A stretch of DNA of 64,000 bases from Talaromyces rugulosus (taxonomy: Eukaryota > Ascomycota > Eurotiomycetes > Eurotiales > Trichocomaceae): contig NC_049563.1 in assembly GCF_013368755.1 (NCBI RefSeq), positions 3,224,001 through 3,288,000 on the forward strand, in the 5' to 3' direction. The notes under the pieces are model-generated. The model saw only the letters and a program-made list of their open reading frames with translations. It had not been told where the DNA came from and made no database searches. Position numbers and translations under genes: made by a program. This document shows positions 10,977-23,662 of this stretch, piece by piece. Every line of letters starts with the position of its first letter. The first letter of the stretch is position 1.

Positions 10977-11976
10977 GTTGCTAATTATTCACAGAAGGGA
11001 AAAAAAAAAAAAATCAATTCGTAAAGCTCAAATAAAAAAGAAAGCAATCGCTGGGGTATCTGAATATGCGCAAGTGGTTGTTTGTAACTTTGTGTCGCGG
11101 TGGTTCTTTGCTCCTGCCGAGATTTTTTTTTTTCGGCGGTCCACCGATTAAGCTTATCGATAAGGCTGGCTTGGTTGGCATTGAATATTGATGTCACTAC
11201 TGGTTAACTAGTCAACAATGTATAAGACTATAAATAATAATAATGGAGGAATTCCGAATTGGCAAACAAGTAAAATGTACATTATATTCGTAGATTCGTA
11301 ATTACAATATACATTCCATCTGAGGCTGTTTGGTCTATGCTCTACATCTTGGGTATCCAAAGAAAACAACAATGGAACGCTCTCCACGCCTTTCCCGGAA
11401 ACAAACGACGGCTTACGGGTCAGTAGAAAGCTGTGCAGCGGTTCCTTTGTCACCCGTGATGCTCACATCACCAGCCCCAGCTCCAGGGCCAAGGCCAGAG
11501 CTAGAGGTAGGATGAGGAAGAAGATCCCAAGGGGATGGACGACCAGGGGCTCTCTCCAACGCCTGGGTTGACGTTTCGATGCACCACAGACCGTCTCCTT
11601 TCGATTTGACGATATAGGGCGGGAAGAGGTGTGACGGAGGTCGTTCTATTGTCGTCCAAAGACTCAGGTTCTGTTCCGAAACGTGGTCGGAAAATCCTGT
11701 TAGAGCCCGTAAGACTTGTAAGACTTGGTAATTTCGCAAAGAGTGAAAAAGGCATCACGCGTCACAAGTCAAAACAAGGACCTATCTATTTTGGTAAATT
11801 AGCTTTCGAACTGGCTATTAAAAAAACAGATCAACGTATAGATAACTAACTATACTAAATTCTTGACGGATTTATAAAGTGAAATCTGCAATGGTGGTCG
11901 AGATATTACCGTAATAAGGGCGTATAAGCTGTTGTTCTTGACCGCTCGTGAAAGATACTGAGATAGTCAAGAAGAA
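10977..11976. other. Intergenic, 1.0 kb, one doubtful frame
   Basis: Upstream region of the helicase gene and 3' flank of the Pof7-like gene. On the minus strand an open frame at 11413-11739 without an early ATG reads as ordered protein-like text (SLWTTIERPPSHLFPPYIVK, then a Pro/Gly/Ser tail). It could be an exon of an unrecognised small gene, but no clear start or splice partner is visible. Confidence 0.3.
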
Positions 11977-13639
11977 CTACAACCCCCAGCCTCTAACGCG
12001 TTTAAAAACAAAAGCACGCTCGTTCCTAAGGCCCAGCTCGGCCCACTCATCAGTCACTTCGTTGTAACCCCAATAGCCCTTCCAGACCAGTTTGGTGTTT
12101 TTAGAAGTATTGGGCGCCGACCTGGTGGCGCCTACTGCGCGGGCTGTGTTGGAGGACCGTAGCCCGAGATGGCCAATCAATGTTCTATTGGGACCAATGC
12201 CGTCTGTCTCAAACACCAGGTCTCGGGGATCGTGTTCCGAGGCTTCGCTGGCTTTCTGAACGATAGACGCCACCAAATCAGTCCGTGAGTCAGACTCGTC
12301 AGAGTCTTGGGCGACAGGAGCCGCGAGGTGCCAATGACCGCGATGGGCCTTGTGTAAAGCATTCATGGCCACTGCTGGAACTGGAGGTCCATCTGCAGAT
12401 GCCTCTGAAGGAAGTTCCGGCCTTTTTCGCGGAGGTTGCCGAGGGCCTGGTTGAGCAGCGGCCACGTTTTCTTTGTTGATATAAGGTACGACATCTGGGG
12501 GCTCCGTCGTAGTAACGAGAGTAATTATCGATCCATCCGGGAAGAAGCGGAGGTAGCGGTAATATGTGACAATATGGATAGGCGAGTTCCATGCCGCCGT
12601 GGAAAAAGATGAAGCCCCTCCAGGGCGGGTATAGTTGACTGTGTTGATATAAATTCCGGTAAACCTGATACGTGGGAAGCGCTGAAACACCTGGCTCCAA
12701 GTGGAAAGCGGATCGGGTACCTGTACTGGACGTCCACGCGGAAACGGCGTATATCGCGGAGTTAGATTGTGATAAGGGTTGCCGAGCAAGTCACACGCAA
12801 ACGAGTAGTGCATGCCCTCAAAGCCAAATTCTTGTCCCTGGCATAATCTCTTCCAGATATGCTGTTCATAGGCAAAATGAAAAGCGAAGCGTTTGCAAAC
12901 CAAAGCCATGCGAGAAAAGCATGCAGGATCCATCACTGCGATGTGCCGGAGAATCTCGATGAGGACATCGTTTGGAACGTTGGCAATAGGGCATGGCGGT
13001 GGAGGCGTCCCCTTGATGAATGGCTCGGCCTGGGGTATGGGAAGACCGGCGAACGATGCGATTAATTCTGGCGTTGGCAGCAGTTCAACCTCTTCTGTTT
13101 TATTTTCTGTTGGCTCTGGAGCCTTGTCAGACTGCGTCTGGACTGGTTTCCCCGGGAAATGCTTGTTTCTATATGTTTTATCGATGGCCGCGTCCAGCTT
13201 CACAAGCGTTAGCATTAAAAAAAAAAAAGAACATTTTGCAGCTAAGGAGTCATACCCTGTAGGCCTTGCGATAATGAGCAAGGCTATCACCTAAACTGCC
13301 TTCAGCCTCTTTTTCAACGGCCTTTTCAAAATGCTCCAATGCCGAGCGGGGCTCTTTCTGTGGAATGCGCTGAAAGGTATCCTCGTCATCAGCTGTCCGC
13401 AAAGTCAGTTGCTGCTCTGTTCGTTGCACAATCTCGTCATAGTCGCGGCCCAGATCCTCTTCGATCTCCTCGTTGCGATCAGCTGCGTCGTGCCGAGTGG
13501 GAGGCAACTTATCCAAGTGCGACCCCGCCAAGTGCGAAGACGAGTGATCCTGCTTGGAGGAAGAAGAGGATTTATTTCGACGAGATACTTCTTCACGCCA
13601 CTGGCGCCGAAAAGCGTTGAGCTCTGCATTATCCTCCAT
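11977..13639 (-). CDS. F-box protein, Pof7/Hrt3/FBXO9 type
   Basis: SCF ubiquitin-ligase receptor. Exon 1 is 13639-13256 and exon 2 is 13197-11977; 534 residues. The 58-nt intron ends in AAG with a GCTAAC branch site just before it. The N-terminus has a TPR-like segment (HFEKAVEKEAEGSLGDSLAH), then the F-box at about 199-240 (VPNDVLIEILRHIAVMD, MALVCKRFA). The Hrt3-type domain follows, with FTGIYINTVNYTRPG, YYRYLRFFPDGSIITLVTT and a C-terminal KGYWGYNEVTDEWAEL. This order is diagnostic of the Pof7/FBXO9 family. Divergent from the mitochondrial carrier gene. Confidence 0.92.
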
Positions 13640-14170
13640 CTTTGCAACGATTGATCTAGAGGTGAGAGTGTATCGAGGTTAAGCGACAAGTCGTTGGCGC
13701 ACCAGCGACGGCGTCGCCTGTGAGATTCGCCAGCGACGATGAGAAACGTACAGCGTCAGTCCGTCTACAACAACAACAACATGGAGAAACGCTTAAAGAC
13801 CGATTCAAAAATACGTGACATGGCCAAGCAAGCTTGCAGCTTATCTCTTTCCTTTCCCACAAAAAGGCCGATAAAGTTGATAAGAGTTCTGGAGTTTACC
13901 GTCGGCTTAATTCCGAGGGGCGGGAAACTTCTAGGTCTCGCCTGCGGGCGCCGGCCCTAAACCGGATCGGGCGCAGATTCTAGAAAGTTTGACTCTGCGT
14001 CATGATAATCCGGATTCCTCACAGTCATCGCTTTTTTTTTCCAATTGCGCCCTCCATCCAATCTCGCCGTTTGTCGCCCGCTTGAAAGCCCGCGGCTGAT
14101 ATTTCCACACGCAGCGAATCTATCGGCACGGATACAGCAGGGGAGCGGCTTTTCTTGAATTGGCGAATGC
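13640..14170. other. Divergent promoter region, 531 bp
   Basis: Lies between the starts of the Pof7-like gene (minus) and the carrier gene (plus). It contains CAA repeats, a GC-rich patch near 13940 and a T run near 14031. No gene seen. Confidence 0.5.
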
Positions 14171-15615
14171 ATGTCCGCCTCCTCTGGGCCGAGTCGCTTG
14201 GATGCACGCCCACCACATACTGAAAACCAGGCACATCCCGATATAACACTGAGCGGCCAAGAGTGGGATGATCATGAGAAACGGACGATGACAGATAATC
14301 GATTTAATGGCGGTCCTTTGACCGCAACAACACAAGGGAGCGATGGGGTGCAGATTTCAGTCGGCCAACGGATGATGTCGGCTACCTGGGGCAGCATCCT
14401 CACCTCGCTTTTGGGTTGGTTGTCTTGTTAATTTTAAATACGAGGAAATATTATGCTAATGTGTGAAAAGTAACACCCCTTGACGTCGTGCGAGTCCGAC
14501 TACAGTCGCAAACATCGAGCATCAATAATACGTCCAAATTCACGGCGTACACAACGCCCGCATTCAAGGAACTGCCAGCAAACATCGGTGTCACGGCATG
14601 CTGCCGAGAGGTCTTTTGGGTGGGAAACACGTCGGATATGTGTCTAGTTGGAAATGGCGCAGTCAGTCGAACTACGGCCATCGATTGCGCTGTTGAAGAG
14701 ACACGACAGAAAACTTTTACCTCGACATTTGATGGAATGCGAAAGATTGCTCGAAACGAAGGGTTCACGACGCTCTGGCGCGGACTCAGCCCAACGCTTC
14801 TGATGGCAGTCCCCGGAAACGTGATTTATCTAGCAGGATACGAATGGTTGCGAGGAGATCCTCAAAGTCCACTTCCACGCCTTTTCAGCGACACCTATGT
14901 GCCATTGGTGGCTGGCAGTATGGCGCGGATTGCCGCAGCGTCTATGATCAGTCCAGTTGAGATGTTTCGCACACGACTACAAGCAACACCAGGAACTGGG
15001 ACGACCCATTTCCGTGATACGCTGCAGAGTCTTCGCCAGATGACTGTGACTCGGGGCTACACCTCGCTCTGGCGGGGATTTACTCTGACCATGTGGCGAG
15101 ATGTCCCCTTTTCGGGGCTGTATTGGTGGGGGTATGAAGCCATACGGAATGTGCTGACGGACCTTCGCCAGATGCGCGGTAGTCACAGCGAGGAAACGAG
15201 AGACACGAGAGATACGAGAAGCCGACGCTTTTCCCAGTCGCATCAGAGCTCGTCTACAACGTTTATTGACAGTTTTATCGCGGGATCTGTGTCCGGCGCC
15301 GCAGCAGCCTTGGTGACGACGCCCTTTGATGTTGGCAAAACGCGACAGCAAGTATTCCGACACAGTGGCGATGATATGTTTACCGCGGGGAAGACGCTGG
15401 CAACATCAGAGTTACGGCCAGAGCAGTTGTCAATGCCACGGTTCCTTCTTCACATCTTTCGACATGAAGGGCTTGGCGGGCTGTTCAGGGGATGGGTGGC
15501 ACGTTGCATGAAGGTAGCGCCGGGGTGTGCCATTATGATTTCGAGCTATGAGATTGGCAAGAAGATGGCACAGGGGGTGAATAACCGCAAAATGCTTGAC
15601 GGTGAACGGATTTAA
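14171..15615 (+). CDS. MTM1: Mitochondrial carrier, Mtm1/SLC25A39 type
   Basis: Inner-membrane carrier of the Mtm1 group; the animal relative SLC25A39 imports glutathione and yeast Mtm1 affects manganese insertion into Sod2. Exons 14171-14414 and 14471-15615 give 462 residues across a 56-nt intron. Three carrier repeats are visible: PLDVVRVRLQ at about 84-93, SPVEMFRTRLQ, and TPFDVGKTRQQ. The first matrix loop is expanded and has four cysteines at 125, 126, 139 and 154, the Cys-rich loop typical of this group. The N-terminus is longer than in yeast, and a later Met could be the true start. Confidence 0.88.
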
Positions 15616-17796
15616 ATTTTTTTTTTTTGTTTCTGAAATACCCTCTTCTCTTTGCATTTTTTATTTGTTTCCGCCGTCTGAATTGCATATCCTGGTTTGG
15701 GCATATTATAGAGTTGTGCTTTGGTATTATATATTACATCCTTGCATATTTGTTGGTTTATTTCTGTACGGTGGTTACTTTGGACATGTATGTACTTTTA
15801 CCAGACGAGAACTCTCGACTCACGATAATGGCAGTTGATTACACTGCGTGAATATAATCTACATTTACTAAATTTGACCCAATAGTAGAAGCCAAAGTCG
15901 ATGAATTTCCAGCCCCTTGTATTAAATTATTGAAGAATGACCCATGGAAATATCCAAGGTCTGGACCAATTGAATTCGCCACGTTTGATCGTTACATATT
16001 GTATTCTCGACTCCACTGGACCAGATCCAGACTTTTTTTTTTCCCTTTCTCTGAAGCAGAGCTGTAACTAGTATTTTATTACAGAAAAATTTCAGGACTA
16101 GACTGCAAAGAAATTACCAAGCTATAGAACTTGCCACCCACCCGGCCGTTCCGAAGCTCGGTTCAATCATGCAGCGTTGAATTAAATCAAATGGGTTGGG
16201 CTCAGGTCTCGGAGCTGGGGAAGCTAGCTAGCTTAGCAGGCTAGTGCACTGATTGAGGTAGTAGCTGAGCTCGGCGAGTACACTAACCAGATGCAATCTT
16301 CACCCCTCTCAAGAAGAAAAAGAGAAAGAAAAAAAAGTACACCTTCCGAAAGTCGATTGGCGTAACGGCATTTTACCGGGACATCACGTTTCAACTTTCC
16401 TTTTTTTTCTCTTCTGCTTTGCAGCTTTGTGGAATCCGGGCTGCGCCACGGGGGGAGCTCCGTTTAAGTGCGTAAGAGGCGGATGTGTTCGGTCTGAAAC
16501 GGTAACGGGGACTGGCAAGTAGTTCCGTTGGATCATGTGAGTCTGAGACAATAACTAATAGTATTAACAGGGCTCGTGCTTTGATATTTTATTATTGCAA
16601 GACCGGTATTATTATTACTGACGGTAACGGTGGTGGACTTCTTCCCGAGTCGACCCTCCTTGCTTAAATTGGGTGGAATTCAATTGTATTGTGAACAAGA
16701 CGTACATAATGAAGAAGGTATTTATAATAGTTTCATATAATTATATATATTATAATATTATATATAATAATATATAATAATTCAGAATTGGAGAATTGCT
16801 ACTCAGTGAATATACACTAGAGAGCTCGGCGCGGGACGGGCTATCGATAACAAGCCGGTATCCGCAAAGAGGGGAAGCTCCCAGCTGCATGAAGAGTTGA
16901 CACCCACATTATAAGATGAGTATTATATCTGTACAGCTACATAATACATATAATAAATAAAATATATAAATAATAGATAAAATATATATATATATACATA
17001 TAAAATATAACCTGCACTTCATTACGTTAATACCTGTAATACAGTACCAGTCAGAATACAATGAGGTGGGGTCCAGCTATGTTCCGCATTGGTGCAGCCC
17101 TATCAGCGTCGGCGCTGGGGTCTCCACCGGCCGGTATTTGGCCCGTTCAGGCAGGAACGTTTTCAACTGACCAGCTCTGAAGAGGAGGAAGAAGAAGAAG
17201 AAGAAGAAGAAGAAGAATTAAATATAAATAATATAAAATATATAATATGAAATAATAGATTCTACTAGATTACAATAGAATAGAATATAAATAGATGCAT
17301 AGATAGATAATGTATACAGATAATGTATAGAGATGTAGTCATACAGCCAATGGCCTCCGGCGGCAGGAGCTCCCAGCTGATTCTTGCCGCCTCCGTCGTT
17401 GCCCCAGTTGGCAGTTGCCCCCCCCCCCAAAAGCGCCCTACTTTTCTCTCCCTTCTGCCGCCGCGCTCTTTCCCTCCCCTGCTTATACCTCTCTCTCTCC
17501 TCTCTATCTAGGCAGCTCCAGCTTTGCTTCTCGCTCTTTCGCCCTCTTCGGAGCCAGACTATGCATTGCCCCAGCTTTGTGCTGCATTCTTGACCCTCTG
17601 ATCAGCTGCGCTGTGTTCTGCCCACCATATTACTACTAGTATCTCGTTTTCTTCTGTCCCTGTGGGACGGACGCAAAGCTAGCTACCCCCCCCCTCTCTC
17701 TAACTGACTGACCGCTCTCCCCTCCTCCTCCTCCCCCCGCCTTCCACCGCCAGAAAAGAAAGAAGAAGAGAAGAAAAAAAAAAAAAAAAAAGACAC
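15616..17796. other. Long intergenic, 2.2 kb, no gene seen
   Basis: No convincing frame on either strand. It holds AT-rich blocks near 16731-16790 and 16920-17010, a GAA microsatellite, and from about 17420 a C/T-rich tract ending in a long A run at about 17775. This looks like the extended promoter and 5' UTR of the zinc-binding protein gene that follows, a pattern common for fungal regulators. Confidence 0.5.
17187..17217 (+). repeat. GAA/AAG trinucleotide microsatellite
   Basis: About ten uninterrupted GAA units, followed by AT-rich sequence. It lies in the region upstream of the zinc-binding protein gene. Confidence 0.85.
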
Positions 17797-19612
17797 ATGC
17801 AGACCATGCCACCTCGCACGTCTTTGACGAGCTCCTTTTCCGTTTCCGATGCGAACAACGAGGTGGTTTGTCCGCTGACCAACAATGACGGTTCCAATTG
17901 TCGAAAAAGATGCCTGGGGGTAAGCTCGCTCCCTCCCTCTCCCTTTCCGGTCGCTCATTCAAGCTGTGCGACAATTGGAGGATGAATTTCCCCAGTTTAT
18001 ACTCGTCAAAAAAATATTTACAAGCTCGCAGGAAAAGCGATACCGGTCCATGCAGGAGCACATTCGACGGGCTCACCCGAGCCACTACATACCGAAGCTC
18101 CCCGCTACCGAGGAAAGCTTCCTGCTCATGGTCAATACCCCACTGGATCAACGAGTCCATGTCGACCCCCAGCCAACCCCCTTGTCTGCACGGAAACACA
18201 ACGGTCAGTATTTTCTTTTTGTCGACTGTCAATTAAATCGTGACTAATACTCAAGGTGCATGCAGACCCCTCCGATCGAGATGTCTACGTCGCCGACTCG
18301 AGCCCCCCTGTGACCCCGCGCACAATTGACGATGCCCACCCAGCTGCCGCCACGGCTGCTGTCGCTCTTGCGCAATTGCACCATCATCGCCTGGCCTCGG
18401 ACTGGGAGTCGGAAATGGTGAGTTTTAAGAAATATATGTGTGTGCATCCGCAATTCTGACGGTAGAAGGATGGCCACTCGGACCATGACATGGGACGCGA
18501 CCGCATGCGTTCCTCCATCGAGCTGCCTCCGTTGAGAGACCACTTCAAACAGGAGCCCCTGCCGCCGTTTCAGTCGTCGCGACCTCGAGAGCTGCTGCCG
18601 TCCATTCTGGGCCATTCACCGCCCGGTCGCTCGTCTACTTTGCCCCCGTTACAACGAAGTAAGGTCCAGAGGCCGCGCAAGTCGTCCATTACGCAAAGCG
18701 CTCGAAAGCCAAAACACGAGCGCACGAGATCTAAGGAATTTGGTCGTCGCAGCAGTATAAACGATCGAAAGGCACTGTCGGCAGAACCGCAGACGGCCGC
18801 GTGGGTACAAGGGAAGAGATGGGAGGATTTGATCGAGGCTGCTACATCTGCCACCGAAGTTGATGAAGATCGCGAGTTGACTCCGGTGAGTGCACTTTTC
18901 ACAAAACTCAATGTTCAATTTTGCTGACAAAGTGAAAAAAATACAGGTTCCCCATTCGCCCTCCATGTCGACGCTCCTGAACAGTTCCGCGTCGCTTTCT
19001 TCAGCCAACAAGAATCGCAATTCTATGCCACCGTCTTTTCAGTCAGCTGGTTTGGCTCCGATACACCGCTCGTTTCAGGCACCTTCATATGCTGCATCGC
19101 CATTGCAAAAGTCGCTTACACCGCCGCCTCTTGATGTGCATCGCAGCCGAGATAGCGATCTCGAGCCATTCCCATCTATCGAGTCATCGCTCGATTCGGC
19201 ATCGACTGCGTCCGGCAAGAACTTTCATATGTCGGCTAGCGGACTGCCCTCATCCGCAAATTCAGACTCCAGCCCGATGAATCACCTACATAACCACGTG
19301 CGACCTCATCACCATCGGTTTTCAAATCCCACCCCGTCCTCGTTTCGACACCGGGATATTCAAATATACTGCGCAAATTGCAACCGCGCGTGGCCGCTGC
19401 ATGAATGCTACGCCTGTACAGAATGTATATGCGGCGTGTGCCGCGATTGCATTGGAATGTTTATCAGCAGCCCGCCCATGTCGATGGCGCGCCCCACGAG
19501 CAGTCCGAACAAGGGCCCCACGAGTATGCCAAACTATCCAGCTCCACGTGGGTGCCCACGATGCCGCACGGTGGGCGGCAAATGGAAAGCTTTCCAGTTG
19601 GACTTTCGATGA
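17797..19612 (+). CDS. Zinc-binding protein with C2H2-like start and Cys-rich end
   Basis: Five exons, 17797-17919, 18032-18203, 18266-18417, 18466-18885 and 18947-19612, give 510 residues and keep frame at every junction. The N-terminus has a C2H2-like arrangement: Cys at 25, 35 and 39, His at 51 and 56 in MQEHIRRAH. The middle is long, disordered, Ser/Pro-rich and basic. The C-terminus has eight Cys between 431 and 457 (CANCNRAW, CYACTECICGVC) and a CPRC at 492-495, a compact treble-clef or RING-like zinc module. I recognise it as a conserved fungal protein but not a named one. It may be a regulator; DNA binding is not shown. Confidence 0.8.
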
Positions 19613-20033
19613 ACTGGTAAAATATTATGACGATATAACGATGAAACACGACATACATCCCCTCCCCGTACAGGGTTTATAACGACACCAGTCACAACAT
19701 ATTCACGACATTGATGGCATTGGTCGCCTGACTGGAGTTTATATTCATTCTTTTGGCTACCGGCAGCAAATAACGGGCGTTTCTGGTCTATATCTTTTTT
19801 TTTTCTGTGAGAAAAAGCTGGTCTTTTTCAAATCATTTCTCTCTTGGGTTGTATCGGTAGCAAGGTGGCTTTTTGATTTTTGATTTTTGAATTTTGGTTT
19901 TTGGAGTTGGTCGGATTGGATGGCTTATGACCATGATTATCTGATTTTATCTTTCATTATTTTGGAAAGACTATCTAATGAATATAGCAACTTATTTACA
20001 CTATGTTCTCACAACATTTGAACGGTTTGACAC

Positions 20034-21302
20034 TTACTCAGCCCAGATGACGCTGCTCAAGCCATCCGCCTGACCGGGGGTTCCCTGGGCACCGACTTGA
20101 AGCTGGGCCACAAGCTCGCCGAGGGCACCGGTTTTGGGGTCGCGCTCGACAATGGCGACGTCGGACGAGGCCTGGTTGCCAATGGCGAGCAGCGTGCCGG
20201 CATTGTTGATGACAAACGTGCGCGGAGTCTTGCCGTACGAGGTGGTCAGGTTTGTATAAGTCAACGCACTGTCATCAACCGACGCCTGGAGCAACGCCAT
20301 CGAGTCATTGGGAGGAAACGCCTGGTCATTGCGCATCGAGACATAAACATCCCTGTCCCCAGCAATACGCACTTCGGCGACATTCGCTGTGCTCGGGACT
20401 TCCTTGGGGTACGGCACAATCTCGTCACTCTCTTTGAGAACAAGACAGTTGTCCTTGTACGAGGCATTGTAGATACTAACCGTATTGGCCAGCTCATTGG
20501 AAATATAGAGCGCATAGACATTATTGCTGCTGTCATCACCATCAGTTTTGGCCCACCACGCGCCGTGTCGCGGCCCATTACCGCCCTTGACGGCAAAGGC
20601 ATCGCATTGGTTGAGTTCTCCGCTGGCTTTGTCAATGGCAAAGATGTGGATTAGGTCAGATCCCAGATCCGGCGAGAGCACGTATGCACCCGTGGGATCG
20701 AGAAAGGTCTCGTGAGGGTGAGGCGCGTCCTGGCGCGAAGGGTCGGTGGGGGGACCGGGCAGTGTGAATTCAAATGTCTGCAGCGCAGTCGAGTCATCGG
20801 TGATGGGCAGTTTGAAGTTGGACACGGCGGATCCCTCGCTATTATCTTGTTAGACTTGTTTGCTATAAGCAAAGGAGGAAGAGACATACTAATGCGCAAT
20901 AGCCAAATACTCCCTCCCATCATTATCCTCATAAATCACACTGGCCACACCACCAGGCAACGTAGTCGCTTTGGCAGTCTGGCTCAACGAGCCATTGGCC
21001 GCAACAGCAAAACTAGACAGCGTGCCATTTCCAGAGTTTGCGCTACTGCCAGACTCGTCGACGCAGTAGAGTGTGCTGCTGCCGGCGTCAAAGGTCACCC
21101 AACTGGGCATTTCGCCGCAGGCTTGCAGCGAGTTTGCGAGTGTCAGCTTGCGGGCTGCGGTGTCGAGGGAGAGTGTGTAGACATGGCCGTCGTAGTGTGA
21201 CACGTACAGGGTTGATGGGGTAGAGGTGTTTGTTGTTGGAAGGGCCCAGATGGTGGTTGTGACCAAGGGGAGAGCGGCGGCGAGACGAGAGAGGACGTGC
21301 AT
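20034..21302 (-). CDS. Secreted beta-propeller lactonase (6-phosphogluconolactonase-like)
   Basis: Two exons, 21302-20890 and 20838-20034, flank a 51-nt intron; 405 residues. The N-terminus is a signal peptide (about residues 1-20, cleavage likely after ALP). The rest fits the lactonase / muconate cycloisomerase-like seven-bladed propeller: repeated blade motifs such as TLYVSHYDGHVYTL and FAIDKASGELNQC, the family's HPHETFLDPTGAYVLSPDLGSDLI block, GPRHGAWW, and the PRTFVINNAGTLLAIGNQ segment. The product probably acts outside the cell on a sugar or aromatic lactone; the substrate cannot be read from sequence. Confidence 0.88.
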
Positions 21303-22950
21303 TTTTTATGTTGGTGTTGAAGATGAAGGATATTCGTCGATGTCAAATGTTGGTAAATGTTTTTGTGTTGACAAGTTTATGTATCCTGTACTGCAAGTGT
21401 TAGTCCCTAGCTGCCGATCCCGGAATGCTGTTTGTTTACTTTGGCTTTCGGTCTCAACAAAAGATATAGAAAACTTAACGACCTACGGACGCTATAAATA
21501 AATAATAATACATACGTATCCGAACAAATTCTTTAAAATCCCCCGAGAACCCGAGAGCATAAAAGCAAAAAAGCAAAAAGTGCATCGCTAGCCCCAACAC
21601 AAGGTAGTACCGCGGTTTGACTAGTAACTGTAGTACAACCTTATACAGCTAAGGTGGCCTTTGCTGACGCGGATCAGCGAGGTTTATTTTCTTTGCATTG
21701 GCTGGTTTGTCGAGGGGCTAAGACTGCTAAAGGTTAAGATCTTAGTAAGAAGGGGGGTTTGTTTCGAGTTTATTCGTAGGTTAATTTATTATTAATAGTA
21801 CGTAGCAATAATAATAATGGCTTGGATCTTGATTCTGTAACACTAACTACGGAGTACAGGGTGTCATATATGTGTTTTAACTTGTAAATCCGAGCCGATC
21901 TAAGTGTCTATTTTGGATAAATGGATTGGTAAATCACGATGCAACAGTAATAATATACTCTGGTAATTGATCAATTACATTTATGTCATCTCTTGAATCT
22001 TACTGAAGAACAGCCCCGCCCCATTCCCAAAAGGGAAAATGGGTAATACATATAGGGATTTGATAGCGCCACGGGACTTTACTAGAGAAACACTTGTATA
22101 ATTTATCTTTTTTATGTATTTCTTTGTCATTAAGAAATTAAGCTTCCTATCTAAATTATTAGGCTATTACATTTAAAAAAAGGTATTTAATCTATCATCT
22201 AGGGTTAGCAAGGCTACTTATCTCAACATATATATATCATAAGATTTTTTCTGCTTGTGTTATGACTGGAGCTACTTCGAGTATCGCAGAACCGAGAAAC
22301 CCTATCATGAGGCTACTCAGTGCTGGAGAGACCTCGAATTAGTACATATATAAGATCGAGGACGCAAAATCCAAAACCAGGAGACTGTTCAAATGTTCAA
22401 TGTTGATACCATACTAACACCCTTATTCTTTCTTTTTTGCTATCTCCCTTTCTTCTTCAGATTTCCCCTCTTGCCTTAATAGCTATGATAGTTTACCAAA
22501 CGTTGCCGGCCCTTTCCTTTATAATAGCGAATCCTGTGCCTGACATTGTTTAAAGTCCACACCAGTAGAGGACAGCCATAGAACGGGCATAAAGCTTGTG
22601 GACAAGGAAGCTGAAAGAAGATAGGTCAACCACGAGAAAGATCGACGCTGTAGAGAATTAGCATCCATCCATCAGGGAGGTTTGAACATAATCCTTACCC
22701 AAAAATACAAGTCAAATAGTAAAATCCACAGCACATCCGACAAGAGGGCCCGATTATCGTCCCGAGATTAAACGCAGTCTGCTCTTGAGGAAATCACCCT
22801 CGAGTGGCTTCTTCCATGGGCACCAAAGATATCATCAACAACAGCTTGTTCAAGCAGTAACAAACCCACCACAAAAAGTATATAGTAAATAGGAACAAAG
22901 TAGGTTCGGTGGCCACATGCGTCTGCAATTCTTCAAAGATTAGCTGACGA
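21303..22950. other. AT-rich intergenic, 1.6 kb, no gene seen
   Basis: No frame of interest on either strand. This is the transition from the compact conserved block to the accessory region, with frequent stops and TA-rich patches. Confidence 0.5.
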
Positions 22951-23430
22951 TTCACTTCCGGTGCCGCAAAAGATTGGCATGTTCAGCTGCCACCTTGTGA
23001 TGTCGCTGATTAGCCAGAAAATCATGCTCTTCCACAAATGCTGTTCCCCGGTCGATGGCGGCTTCGCTGACCTCCGCGAACACTACTTTTGCATACTGCG
23101 ACGGTGGCAAATCATGTGGGAAAGCGAGCCTGAGGCCTCCTTGACGCCTGACCACCCCCGGCGGCCCAATCTTGTTCAATTGCACTGCTCTGCTTCGACT
23201 GGCATATATTTCGACTTGTCGTTGATTGCTCTTCAATTCGCGCGCAGTTCACTCTACCAACAACATTGGAGGACATTGCAGAGCGGATAAATGCGCTGCC
23301 ACCGCCAGCGAGATGTCCGCAGGCGACACGCGCCGTGTTGCATGCCTGTCTGGCGTTGCGTATCCTAGTCCATTTGGGCCTGAAAGTCATTGCATGCTCC
23401 AGTTTCTGGATCTGGAGTGTGCAACACGCA
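22951..23430 (-). pseudogene. Unrecognised coding remnant
   Basis: A GC-richer block inside AT-rich DNA with two overlapping minus-strand open stretches (about 22952-23236 and 23112-23390) in different frames. The first contains ordered text such as LRLAFPHDLPPSQYAKVVF and RGTAFVEEHDFLANQ and has no ATG in a good context. It looks like a broken protein-coding fragment, perhaps from a mobile element, but I do not recognise the family. Confidence 0.3.
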
Positions 23431-23479
23431 CTGTGTTATTTTGAATGTGCTCTGCTGCTGGCGCTAAGGTGGCCGTTGG

Positions 23480-23495
23480 GATCCCAATTGGGATC
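23480..23495. repeat. 16-bp perfect palindrome
   Basis: GATCCCAATTGGGATC reads identically on both strands. It sits at the start of a run of short degenerate repeats built on CCCAGG, TTGGGA and GGAAAT words (to about 23720). Confidence 0.8.
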
Positions 23496-23612
23496 TCAGG
23501 GGGGGTTGTTCTATCCCAGGTTTTTCTCAGGCAGGGTTGGTTTTTCCCAGGTTTCATCCTGGTGGATTTGTAATTTCTCAATTGGGAAATAAGCTCTCAG
23601 TAAAGAATTTTG

Positions 23613-23662
23613 GGATTTCCTAAATAGGAAATAATATTTCTCGTTTCTTATTTAGGAAATCC
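23613..23662. repeat. Inverted repeat, 13-bp arms
   Basis: GGATTTCCTAAAT at 23613-23625 is matched by its reverse complement at 23650-23662, with a 24-bp AT-rich loop. It could be the fold-back core of a MITE-like element. Confidence 0.75.

Noticed and set aside
17636..18232. Minus-strand open frame of 198 codons
   Set aside because: It contains a long Phe run from the A tract at about 17775 and lies opposite exons of the zinc-binding protein, whose splicing is well supported.
20097..20654. Plus-strand open frame of 185 codons
   Set aside because: Antisense to the lactonase gene; no family resemblance, and the minus frame has clear blade motifs.
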